Shown piece by piece: positions 1 to 10,525 of a stretch of DNA of 64,000 bases. The notes beneath the pieces are model-generated. The model searched no databases and was not told where the DNA came from. It worked only from the letters and a program-made list of their open reading frames with translations. Numbering within the stretch: position 1 is the first letter of the stretch; each line of letters opens with the position of its first letter. The position numbers were made by a program, and so were the translations under genes. The DNA comes from Pleurotus djamor (Eukaryota; Basidiomycota; Agaricomycetes; Agaricales; Pleurotaceae): NCBI GenBank assembly GCA_029747585.1, contig JAPEVF010000145.1, positions 26,841 through 90,840 of the forward strand, written 5' to 3'.

Positions 1-1
1 C

Positions 2-508
2 TCTCAAGCTCCCTTATCCCACGTCACCGAATTCACAATTTTGCAGCCACAAGCAATGTCCAGTCCCGTCGTACCTGGTGACTGGCTGCGCATGCTCCAC
101 CCGATGAACGACCTCCAGATCCTCAAATTCACGGACTGTGACCTTTCACTGATACGCAACTTGGCCAAAGGAATAACTGAGAACCCGTCCTTAACCGAGG
201 TCCTATTTGAAGAGGTTATATGGATCAAGTCACATGGTGTTAAAGCCCATGATATCACCGAGACGCTGAAGGCGCTGAGAACCTTCTGTGATCAGCGAGG
301 CAAGGACGGCCATGCAATCCACAGGTTAATCTTCCGGAAGTGTGCTATCACGTCGAAGACTATCAACATCGTCAAGGCCTTTGCTACGGTGGACTGGGAT
401 GGTAACGGGTTGGAACTTTGGCAAGAAACAACTTCGGGTAGCGGAATATGGGAGCTCCGAGAGGTCGAGTCGGATGAGCCGATGAGGGAATCAGACGATG
501 AAGCTTGA
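2..508 (+). CDS. F-box/LRR protein, C-terminal part only (cut by window edge)
   Basis: The frame is open from base 2 and ends at a stop at 506-508, so only the last 168 or so residues are in the window. The end matches the tails of the complete F-box/LRR genes nearby: an N-terminal PLSHVTEFTI segment like PLSQVTELSV of the gene at 33559, then a leucine-rich stretch, then a motif around IHRLIFRKCAI and the closing motif ATVDWDGNG, which corresponds to VEVDWDG in the genes at 18465 and 33559. The tail ends in an acidic stretch (ESDEPMRESDDEA). The F-box itself lies outside the window, so the assignment rests on paralogue similarity. By family knowledge it would be a substrate adaptor of an SCF ubiquitin ligase; the substrate is unknown. 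Confidence 0.7.
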   Translation, partial: SQAPLSHVTEFTILQPQAMSSPVVPGDWLRMLHPMNDLQILKFTDCDLSLIRNLAKGITENPSLTEVLFEEVIWIKSHGVKAHDITETLKALRTFCDQRGKDGHAIHRLIFRKCAITSKTINIVKAFATVDWDGNGLELWQETTSGSGIWELREVESDEPMRESDDEA

Positions 509-696
509 AGCTTGAAGTTGGGTTAGATGTCGCCGGTCGGAGTAATTTGACTCTTGTATACTTACAGGTGGACCTTGGGTGGACCGACATAGTCAACGGT
601 TCGAGCTCAAGCCCGAGCGCTTCTTCGAGCGCCTAGATATGCCAAGTTGTAGATGCGATAATCGCTTGTTTTTTTTCATTGTTTTTCCCGATACCC
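509..696. other. Short intergenic interval and promoter of the next gene
   Basis: There are 188 bases between the stop of the upstream gene and the ATG of the next F-box gene. A T-rich run (about 666-676) lies just upstream of the ATG. No other gene is seen. Confidence 0.4.
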
Positions 697-2460
697 ATGG
701 TCCGTCGCAGATTTTCCCTCAAACCCGCGCGCATTATGATTGAGTTCTGATAGGCATTCTTCACCGACACCGCCGCGCAAGCAGCTATTGACCAGGAAAT
801 CGCTACCCACAGAGCTGCCATCTACCGCCTAAAACTTCGCCGTAATTCTCTCAGCGCCGTCTACAACCTCCCCAGCGATATTCTCTCGCTCATTTTCATA
901 GAATACAAGCAGCAGACTATCTTTGACGAGGAACTTGGGTCATGGACACCAGTCCTTCGGGTTTGCAGCCGCTGGAGGCAAATCCTCCTCGACACGCCCC
1001 AATTTTGGGCAACAATCACTTTGCAGGACTGCTTCTTCATCTATCCGATGCTAGAGAGGTCAAGACAGGCTCCTTTAAATCTGTACTACACCTTATTCAA
1101 GCCCATCAACACCATCGATGAACGAACATACGAAGAATATCTATTTTCGGTGATGCAATGCTTCCAGGCAGGTGATCGGGTGGACAAGCTTTGTTTCAGC
1201 TTTGGTCCCAACCACGAAGACTTCGTTGGAGAGCTTCTGGGATACCTTGATGAATACAACACCGATACCACCTCGATCCGAACGCTCAAACTCGAGTACC
1301 CCTCCGAAGAGGCCATTGATCGGACAATCACATTTGAACAACACTTGCCTTGGTCGAAATTACAGCATCTTCGCTTCCTTGAGCTCAAAGACGTGCTCAT
1401 TCCAGCCAATCAAAGTATACCCATCATCCCATCGCTCACCCGCTTAGTCGTTACCTGTGAGGCGACATTCAATGGCCTATCCGTTTTATGGGTCACCCAG
1501 TTCCTCAGGAAAACACCAAACATAGAGATCGTTGAGCTGGACGAAATTATCCACAACAACGAACGCTTCTCTCGGTCAGACGTTCGGATTTCCCCTGTTT
1601 TCCTTCCCAAGCTTAAAACACTTCGACTGAGCGCGGAGAAGCTAGACGCGTCGCGGCTCCTTGGCGTTCTCCAGATACCCAATGATGCACGAGTTTCTGC
1701 GACGTTTTCCGGGATTTGGCATCAAACTGATTCGTCGGCGTTCCTTCCCAGTGTCAAAACACTGTGTTCGCACCTCTCTTCCTCCAGGGCCCCACAGAGA
1801 GTCGTCATGGCGTTCAATGATCGGTCCAAACTCTTCGAGCTCAAGCTCTTCGCTATGGAGAACGACACCCATCCCTTCCTGGATCTAGCCGTCCCAGTCT
1901 TTATCTCAGAACGAAATATGTATTATGGGTGGTGCACCTCGGCGTTCTCATTCTCCTCCGTCGTCCAGTTAACGATTGACGACTATATCCTCACCGACAA
2001 CGACTTGTTGTCCCTCTCCAACATCCTGTTGGCATGTCCCAACCTCCAAAGGCTCAGCTTGGGCTCTTTCGACGACTCGGAAGCTTCGAGTCTCTTGACC
2101 ATGATGAACAGAAACTATGCTAGTGATACCGGTCGAAGTGGCATTATCGCCCCCGAGCTACAGGTTCTTTCCGTGACGTCTCTCAGTTGCTCTCCGACCG
2201 GCGGGGGGATACTCAGACGACTGCAGCCCGACAACCCGACGAAGCTGGCATCTTTGTTTCTGAAGTTCCTTCAGGAACGGCGCGCGATGAACGTTCCCGT
2301 TCTTGAACTCTACACCAAAGGATGGAACTTCGCGCCGGAAGACATTTCGCGCCTTCAGGAGTACGTTGTGGTTGAGGTTGAAGGGTATCCAACCTGGGAC
2401 AACACCGAAGTGGACGATTCGATCGATTTAGGGAATAACCTGTTTCATGGCGTTCAATGA
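697..2460 (+). CDS. F-box/LRR protein, family 1, two exons
   Basis: Model: ATG at 697-699, intron 700-753 (54 nt), exon 2 at 754-2460, giving about 569 residues. Exon 2 opens with AFFTDTAAQAAIDQEI, the head shared by all family-1 genes here, followed by an F-box-like block (NSLSAVYNLPSDILSLIF, then VCSRWRQILLDTPQFW) within the first 100 residues. The remainder is leucine-rich with motifs such as FLRKTPNIEIVELDE. The donor GTCCGT is weaker than in the paralogues (GTAYGY), so the start exon is inferred mainly from the other seven genes. The C-terminal end (VVVEVEGYPTWDN) is a diverged form of the VDWDG tail. Expected role: SCF substrate receptor. Transcription is convergent with copy A at 3468-4712. 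Confidence 0.8.
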
Positions 2461-3467
2461 TTCGCTCTATGTGAGTGCACCGTTAACCTGGATCTCACAC
2501 TCGAATTGAGCACCTTGCCTTAGCGGCGTAAATCCTCCCACAATCACTCTGGTGCGGTCAAATCCCCTTGAAAAGTATGAGGTTCCTTCGCCTAAGGTCT
2601 GTAAATTCGACAGTAGAGTATTCCATGTTCTATGAATTCAGGTTGGCTCATATGCCAGATGCCTCCGCGTCGTCGATAAGTCTTCACAAAGGTTATTCAC
2701 GGTCACAAACTCGAGCTGGATATGTCTCCATCTCTGTCGCTGCCCCTTGAAGGAATCCTTGACCAAATCCTTTGACTGGCATACAGCAATTCCTGGGTCC
2801 AAATGTCCCTTACTCTTCCCCAGTATCTCATAGATGCATCTTCGAATAGATCAATGGAGCCGCGACGTAGAATACGGCTTCGATCTTAAATTGGCCGGTT
2901 TATCACAACTCAGAGAGAGGACGTAGAGTATAAGTAGCAAACTCAATGATAGGGACATCTTCCTCGTAGGTCCCTCATTTTTGCTCGTCCTTTTTCTCCT
3001 TTGACACCCTTCTCCACGCTTAGGCTTTGCTCAGGCTTGCCTTTTGATTCAGGAACCCAGCCAAACTGTAATGCTCAAGGAGACCTTGATCTTTGTACCT
3101 CCGTTCATGGTTCTTGTCACCCCGTAAGTCGTCTTATTCTTTCAGGAAGGTATCCGTACTATATATCCTTTATGATATTCTAGGAGCCGGAGGATTTGAA
3201 GTGTGTTGTTACCTTGCTCAAGTCGTTCATTGATGCGACCAAACCACTGCATCCGGAACTCTCGAGTACATCAATCCGCCTTCAGCGGTGACTACGTGAG
3301 AGGAACTCTGCGCGATGAACAACGTAAGACCTGACCACGAGTTTGCACCCGGCAGCCAAACCTCAGCTTCGCAAGCATGTCACAACCTCTCCAAGGACGC
3401 CTACCCCATACCCTACCCCAATCCATTGCCGTCCCTATCCCGACTTCAATTCATTGTTTTTCCCCAG
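2461..3467. other. Intergenic, no gene recognised
   Basis: About 1 kb between two convergent genes. Only short open frames with no recognisable content are seen. It should hold the 3' ends of both transcripts. Confidence 0.4.
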
Positions 3468-4712
3468 TCATCGAAAGGGGCCAACATTGATTTCCAGTTC
3501 GATATCTAGCCAAAGCATCTCTAATATGGATTCTAAACACGCGATGAATCGCACGAAGAAGTAAGGAATTAAGATAATCAACTGACTATTGTAATGGCGC
3601 AAAGTGGGGGTAAAGGACAGACAATTCAACACGTCTTCGATACGGGATCTTTCATGCCCGAGGGCGAGGCAACGAGACGTTAGTCTGCGGGTAGTCCTCC
3701 TTCAGAATAGCAATACGGAAAAGACGGAGGAAGGACTAACTCCGAGATCATGGCATTCTTTGCAGCTTTCCAAGAGGGTTTTCGTAGACCGGGATACTCG
3801 GTGATCCATTTCTTGAGGTCGGTTTCTTTCTAGGCAATGTCCAAATTGGTCGTATAAGCGGCGGGAAATAAGTTCAAAGTCGGTATGAGGGTACGGACCT
3901 CATAAACAGCGGTTAGCAGCTTCTTCCTCCTCTCCATGTACTCCTTCGTATCTGGCTTCATCCGTTCAGTGAGGCCCAAATTCTCATCACCGTCCACATT
4001 CGTGTCATCAACCCGATTCCCATCTAGCGACACCCCTAGCTCCATGAGTTTCGCGCATACTTCAAACCATTCTGATGCCAGATAGGTCGTGGACGTTACT
4101 TTTGCTCGGGTACGAGGAGCAGATACCAGTGGATACCTGGTTATAGTCAACGAAAGGCAGACCTCAGACATATCTATGCCGGGAAGGTACAAAGGTGGTA
4201 TGTTCTCCGGAAGATGTGAGTCAATTTGAGGATGAGTCAACGATGACGACTCGTCAGGGAATTCTATGGCACTTGGAAAGGTCCTTCAGCCGCAGAAAAC
4301 GGACGAGAGCAAGAAGGCTCACAAGTTAGGGTTGGATTGACAATCGAGACAGATTCTTCGTAAAAGCCGAGGCTCGGGAGGGGTGTCGAGATCACCACAA
4401 GTCTACCAATTACATGTGAGTTATATGGGCGAGTATCCGATGGAAAGGAAGGTTTACGTCGCAGATATGTTCCCCAAACAGTACGTCCGCCCATCTGAGG
4501 ATATTTACACCTTCAGGACACTCTGGCGCTCCTTCGACGCGTATCCAGTGCCACCAGAGAGGCGTTGCGATCTCGGAAGAACGTGGAGAGATAAGAGCTC
4601 GAAGAGATGGAATCCGCAGCAGCAACAATGCATCTTCAGCATCGATGTGTTGGAGGATTTGATAGACGATATCGACAGGGAGATTCAGGAAACCACGCAA
4701 CTCCAAAGTCAT
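3468..4712 (-). CDS. F-box protein with paired CxxC motifs, second family, copy A
   Basis: Multi-exon model on the minus strand starting at ATG 4712-4710 and ending at TGA 3470-3468. The F-box lies at the very N-terminus (LRGFLNLPVDIVYQILQHID, then AEDALLLLRIPSLRAL). After WIRVEGAPECPEG and the block RWADVLFGEHICD comes a phase-0 intron (4457-4403), then exon 2 reads TCGDLDTPPEPRLLRRICLDC. Together with the preceding HIC this gives a C-x2-C ... C-x2-C arrangement that could bind zinc. A middle exon carries YLASEWFEVCAKL and ends in AAVYE-like sequence; later exons give KETDLKKWITEYPGLRKPSW and FTPTLRHYN. The same exon order appears in copies B, C and D, which supports all junctions. Probable SCF adaptor; the partner is unknown. 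No break was found. Confidence 0.72.
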
Positions 4713-5400
4713 CAACTCAGATTCTGGAATGGTGTTCAGAAGGAGTAGGGGCTGATCACGTGAGAAGCAGAATTTAATGGCTCGGCGACGGCGTCTCTGA
4801 GTCTTCCCTTTCTAAGTCTCTCCTCCACGCTTTCCTCGATACCGTCAATGCTTGAAAGTTTGAACGTTTGAACGCTCAGATCTCAGAAAGCTTGATCTCC
4901 GTACCCTCCAGCCTTACCGGGCCCTTGGCCGTCGGTCCTGATGTAGTGCAAGCTCTGTGATGTGCCCGTCGGGGATGTTGCTTGAAATGGTGCGCACAAA
5001 CAGTGCTCTCAGACGTCGTCTGCGCTGGCTGAGCTCTTTCTGACAGTCTCTAGGCTTTCTAGCAAGATGACGCCCTCGGACCATCTAACGGTGCGCATAT
5101 ATCTCAAGCTATACTGCGTATTTGAGATTTCTCTTCTCACGAAGCGTTCAGAATTACGCGGATGCGCTGCTCGAGCTCAAGGTGATCGTCGCGATACATA
5201 TAAGTTGCTTGGGTTATCATTTTCTCCAGGCATGCCCTCAACTTTTCGGCGCATCGCATGATAGTCAGCTTACGATTCTTTCCTAACAGTTATTATCAAC
5301 GCGCTATGAACAGGTTCAATGGGGGCTGTATGTGGTTGCGATTGGAAGGTGACGAGGGTGAAAATCGAGCGTTGGGGCCTTCAGTTGGAACCCATCCAGT
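4713..5400. other. Intergenic, promoter side of copy A
   Basis: No convincing coding region. The sequence includes short direct repeats of the type TTTGAACG (around 4859-4880). It should carry the promoter of the minus-strand gene that starts at 4712. Confidence 0.35.
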
Positions 5401-8400
5401 ACGTCGGCTACCTTTTTTCTTCAGACACCCACTGACGTGACCCAGATGATTTTCGTATCAATCGTCGTCCCAAATCAGCATCGAGGTCGTTGCTTCGTGA
5501 ATGGTCTTGATAGTCCGGCTGTGGTGATGGGTTAGCCGTGGATGAAGAGGCTTGAAGCGTCGAGGTCGTGTACTCTCCGCGCGCCTGTCGAAGAAGATAG
5601 GAATGCTAGGAAAGCCAGACCGTTGCAGGTCCCCTCATATCGCTGCCCGTCTCCCTTCGTGAGAGACGCTTGCATACAGCCCTCTTCCGAGCAAGGTTCC
5701 CTCCGTTCATTCGCTCCCTTACCCCAACATCCTCATTGGATTGGGGGGACGGATTGCTCGTGGTCTGGTTGCGTCGACATGTATCCCCTCATCACCCTAC
5801 AATCTCAATCTCAGTTCGCCGCTCACCTTCCCCGAACCATCCTTTTGTCATTGTCCCGGTCAAGGCCCTACCCTCCCCCTTCACATCATCGTCTTTTCTC
5901 AGCAACAACTCAACCACGGGCAGGAGGACTTTGGAGCTGTATGGTGATGAAGACATGCTTGCGTTTTCGAGGAAGACGAAGCGGTTTGTCGGGTTTCCTC
6001 TTACGCCCCGTTGGAAACCGCTGGTTCAATGGCTGTGCGGGTTTGCATCTTGTCTGTGGTGCATCGTTTCCTGTCGTACCCATCCGCTCAAGGAATCGTG
6101 TTACACGCGCCATCGTCATTTGGCCACACCTTCGGTCCTCACTGGTTCCATTGCTGCGGACCTGGGAGAGGGTCGTTGGCGCATCTGGTCATTCCCCGAT
6201 GTTACTCCATCCTTTCGTCCTCCCTTGCTCATGTTCAACCCAACCGACCTACGCGTTATCACTCAAGAGGTAGTTCTGTGTCCGGTGGAAGCCTTCGTCC
6301 TCGTCGTTCGTTGAGCCCAGCATGCCCTTCGGCGGAGCTACGCTTCCGCTTCTTCCTAATCAAGCTGTGCCGTTGCAGGCTCGCGGGTATCCATCCATAC
6401 TGCGTCGATCGTTGGGAACAGGCATACAGCGTTGCTTCCTGCGAGCTTGCGAGTTCGACTTGCCCCATACGAGGTGGGGAAGCAGCTCCTTGCGACGGTC
6501 CCAACATCCGAACCTCTACATCGTTTCCATTTGATGGTGCCTCGCCCATTCTGCTCGATGATATATCTACCTGGCTCATTGGACGGATCAGCTATTCCAT
6601 CTTGTCATGTGCCTATGACCTACAGTCGCGCTGTAAACATCCCCAGCACCGTGTCGCCGATGAAGAGAAGGAGGAGAAGGAAAAAGGAAGAGGAAGGCCT
6701 GGACATCGACATGGAGAAGGACGAGGGCTTGAAGCTCGGACGTTGGATGTTCGACCTTTTAACATGCCTTGGGCGGAAGGAATGGTTTTGTTTTGGCAAC
6801 ATCGCCATGGTCTTCTCTACTCATTCTGCTTGGAGCTCCGGCCCAGCATTCGCACTCTTCTCCTTCCGTCCCAGAATCGTCTTCGGTACTGGGTGCTGGG
6901 TACTGGATATTTGGTTCCTGGGTGTGAGGCATTCAGTGTGCGAACCAGCGATGGTCATCATTTGAGGCTTAACCCAAGGCTCATTGACGCCGAGTCCGAG
7001 CCCGCTTTTCTTCTATGAGGAACTTCGGGATGGGTATCCGCTCGTGGATCTTGGAAGCTCCCTCTTGCGCACGTATCTGGGTTTCGGTTCCTGTCTATTG
7101 TCGGGGATGGGCATTCGAGCAGACGATGGGATGGGATGGGATGAGATGGGAGATCAGCGTATGGTTATGTTGATGAAGACGATAGCTTCTGAGAGGTGAC
7201 GGAGCTGCTCTACCTAATTGAAATCCATTGGCTGTTGTGATGTCAAGTTCGGAGCGCTCATCCCAGTTGTACGGGGAAGACTACGCTGGACGTTGAACCC
7301 ATTCAGTGCGCCGGCTACCTCTTCCTGTAGACACCCACTGACGTGACACCATGCAGATAGTCTACGTATCAATTTGCCGTCCCAAATCGGTATGGTTACT
7401 TCTCCATTGCATGAAAATGCGATCCAGGTCGTTGACTTCGTGAACATCCTATCCCCGAACTTCCGAAGTTATATTTTCGACTGTGGGGATGGGTTAGAGC
7501 CGTCAATGGAGAGGCTTGAAGCTTGAAGCTTAGAGGGCGTCTACTTTGGCTTTGGATGTCGAAGAAGATGGGAGTGTTAGGAAAGCCAGAGCGTTGCATA
7601 TCCATGCGCATATGGCTACACGTTCCCCTCAACGACGCTTGCGCATAACCTTGCTCGGAGTTATCAGAGCAAAGGTTCTATACACCCTCATCCCCGTTCC
7701 CCGTTCGATTTGTAGACGTCCCCCTCGCGGTCTGGCTACGTCGCCAATTCTGTTTACATACCAACCTCTCGGTATCATTCAAGGTTCAACGGAGCTACAC
7801 ATCTCAAAGACTCAATTTCTCAGCTTGCCGCCCGTCTTCCACGGACCATCCTTGCTTTGATGTCCTGGTCAAAACCCTCTCCCATCCTCCCACTCAACCA
7901 AGTCGCATATCGAGAACAATGGGTTCGTCGTGGGTTACAGGGCACTAGAGCTGGAATGCTGGTGAAGAGGTTGTCGAGAAGAAGCCTTCGAATGGCCCAG
8001 GTCTTCGGGTACGCCTTCGCTCGAACCTGCTCGTACAGCGTCCTGGGTATTCGTCGCCTGTCACATCCGTACACTCGCGGATCTACGACACAGGCTCCGT
8101 CATCGCCTAGCTCCTTGTTCCGCTGCAATGAGGACGTCAATATTGGATTTGAAATTTGGAGGCTTTCAGTCTACGAAGCACCAAGCCAAGCATTAGTACC
8201 TCTCGCCTCCTTCCTATCCATACCTTAACCTCTGCGTCCAATATCATTCGCAATCCGTTCGGTCACTCGAGGTGCTGCGCCAGCCTAACAGACACGGGAG
8301 CCAAAGATTGCTGTTCATCCGGCAGTCTCTGCCCTCGAACTCAGTTCTGATCGCCACCCTCCCCAGGAGCTTTCCGACGCCATGCATTGTCCACGTCGAA

Positions 8401-8730
8401 AGCGTCACTTCCCTACTTACTCTCCCCCACTGTGCTACATAGCAGTCGCTTACGATTACCTTGTCGATGCGCTCGTTGGAGACGATCACGACCTGGTATG
8501 CACCCTTGAGGTCTGAGCCTCGTTCGTGGATCCTGGACGTTTCGGTTTTCGCATCCTACGTTCCTAGGCTGTTGAATGTCCAATCACACGAGCTGTTATC
8601 GTGGCACACGCTTGCAAGTTTCACTAAGCGGTCGTTTGTACTTGTCCGTCATCGGAGAGAGTCGTCAGAGGACGGAATGGGGGCGTGGCTTGTGGCCTGT
8701 GGTTACGTTGATGAAGAAGAAGGGGTTTGA
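5400..8730 (+). repeat. Two diverged copies of an old duplicated segment (about 5.4-6.0 kb and 7.3-8.2 kb)
   Basis: The blocks at about 5408-5470 and 7315-7400 share a segment reading 'acacccactgacgtga'. The blocks at 5530-5640 and 7490-7610 share 'gaggcttgaag', 'gtcgaagaagat' and 'aggaaagccag'. The blocks at 5640-5900 and 7625-7890 share 'gacgcttgc', 'tctggttgcgtcg' versus 'tctggctacgtcg', and a stretch that on the plus strand translates to LPRTILxL in both copies. Each copy has many indels and its frames are interrupted. This looks like a decayed tandem duplication of a former coding region; I do not recognise the ancestral gene. Long open frames here (for example around 6011-7018) have unlikely composition and no family match that I know. 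Confidence 0.45.
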
Positions 8731-10525
8731 GAGAAGAGGGAGCTCCTTACCTGGATGGAATTCATTTTGTTGCTGTGTCGGCGGGATCGTCCCAGTTGGA
8801 AAGGAAGATTGCACACCAGGGTTTGAACATCCCTTTCGTCCGCCATCGTAGTCGCTATATGCGAACGAAGTCGTGGCGTTCATGCGACATGTTCCCTTCT
8901 ACGTCTGCCTCTCATCCTCGATATGCTGCCGCTGCCCGCTCCTGTTCTTGGATCAATTTGCGCGCGTGATGAACTCCGACCAGCTCCTCTCACGATGCTA
9001 CTTGCCTGGGCCTGCGCTAGCACTGCCTGTGCGATAGTCAAGTACCTGTTGACGTGCCCCTCCACCTTGAGGAAAACCAGACCCCCCACTGGATATGATT
9101 CTCTGCTGTGAAGGGCTAGCGAGCGAGGCTTTAGGACGGATGATGATCTATTGTTGATCCTAGAGCCTTTGTTTCTGCATCCTTCGCAGCCGATTGCTGG
9201 ACGTTCTCCATCCTTCCCCACTTTGGTCGGGCTTGGGTATTAGCCTTCGTCGAGGTCGGTTATCCTGTCCAGTGGGTACAGGTTCTCTAGTAGGAGAAGG
9301 GAGAGCAGCCCCCGGGCTTTTGTCGAAGAAGATTGATTGAGTGAGGAGAGGGAGGAGAGGGAGGAGCTTACCTGCTTTGGCGGCTGTGACGCTGGATTTG
9401 GAAGGTTCGCTTCTGTTGGAAAGATGATGGTTGATATCAGCATCGCCCTGAACGCCTATCTCTTCGTCGCTGGGTTTACTGTCAGTCACCTGCATGGAGG
9501 TCTTCCATCAGCTCCGCCATCTATGGATAGGGCCTGCTCGACGTCGCGTATACATCTCGCTCGTGCCGCTCCTGCCCTACTAGTCTGTGATCGTCAAGTC
9601 AAGCATGGGATGGAATGGTACCTATACCCCAGCGGACTGTTTTCGTGGCCACTCTCTGATGGGAATCACTTTTCATTGACCGCCAGCTCGAACGCTGCTT
9701 TCTTGTGAAACGCTCCTGCGGTGAAGAAGACGGTGTGGCAAGTCTGGAGTTAGTATCAGGTTAGGACTAAGTGTGCCGATGAAACTCATGATGGTGGATC
9801 CCAAGAGGCAGAGGTTAGTCGGTAGATGGAACTTGGAGGATGGGTTTAGGTAGAGGGACGGAGATGGAAGAGTTGTCGGTGTCCAGCGAGATATTGGATC
9901 GACTTGATGACGCACCAGGTGTGCACACCAGTCGCCGGCCACAGGTGTCGCAGTCCATGGAGGATAACCCCAACATCGGCATCGTTGCGAGCCCCTTGTC
10001 GCCTCGTGTGTGTGCGGGCCTCCGCTACAAACATACACGCCCAAGCCTCTGTCATGCAGCCGCTTAAACCATCCTGTATGATGATGACTTCGTCTGTCGT
10101 GGACGCGGTGTGCTGGTCGCTCGCTTGCTTGTAAAAGTCATAGCTACCTCAAGGGCGCCTCGCGACAAGACTCTCTTCGATCCACCCCTTGCGTACCATT
10201 GGATGCCGGTTTATCGCCAACGCTTGCGTTCGGGGTTTTGTGGTCAGGATGCTACTTTGTATCTCGTTTCAGTTATCACTCCTTATACCTGTTTCATGGA
10301 CGTTGTTGATTACTTATACGGATGTGATATATGTCGAGGATGCCCCGCGTAGTCGTTGACGTTGAGTACACCCTTCATTTCTCGGTTGCTACTATGCTAC
10401 TAGGTTCTACTCTAGTATTACTTGATCTCTAGGTTTGAGAACTTAGCGCAGGTAGTGTATCGCTCTTCGACGGTTCGACCGATTGTAATGAATGAATACA
10501 TTGAAATGGAGTACTCTAGTCCAAA
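8731..10525. other. Gene-poor region with further degenerate repeats
   Basis: Short blocks at about 8745-8800, 7190-7270 and 9350-9410 resemble one another (GGAGCT..TACCT followed by a G/T-rich stretch), which suggests the old duplication extends this far. A purine-rich GGAGAGGGA tandem lies at about 9343-9366. No intact gene is recognised. The sequence near 10430-10525 should be the 3' flank of the minus-strand gene ending at 10526. Confidence 0.35.

Noticed and set aside
3001..3183. Small secreted protein near 3.0 kb
   Set aside because: No convincing signal peptide, no splice support and no paralogue.
4383..4748. Plus-strand open frame over the F-box gene copy A
   Set aside because: It is antisense to well-supported exons of copy A.
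6011..7018. Long open frame of 335 codons on the plus strand
   Set aside because: Its composition is rich in Arg, Ser, Cys and Pro, it has no known motifs, overlaps other frames of similar length and lies in the degenerate repeat region.
9337..9370. CRISPR-like or satellite array
   Set aside because: It is only a short GGAGAGGGA run without regular spacers; the window is eukaryotic.
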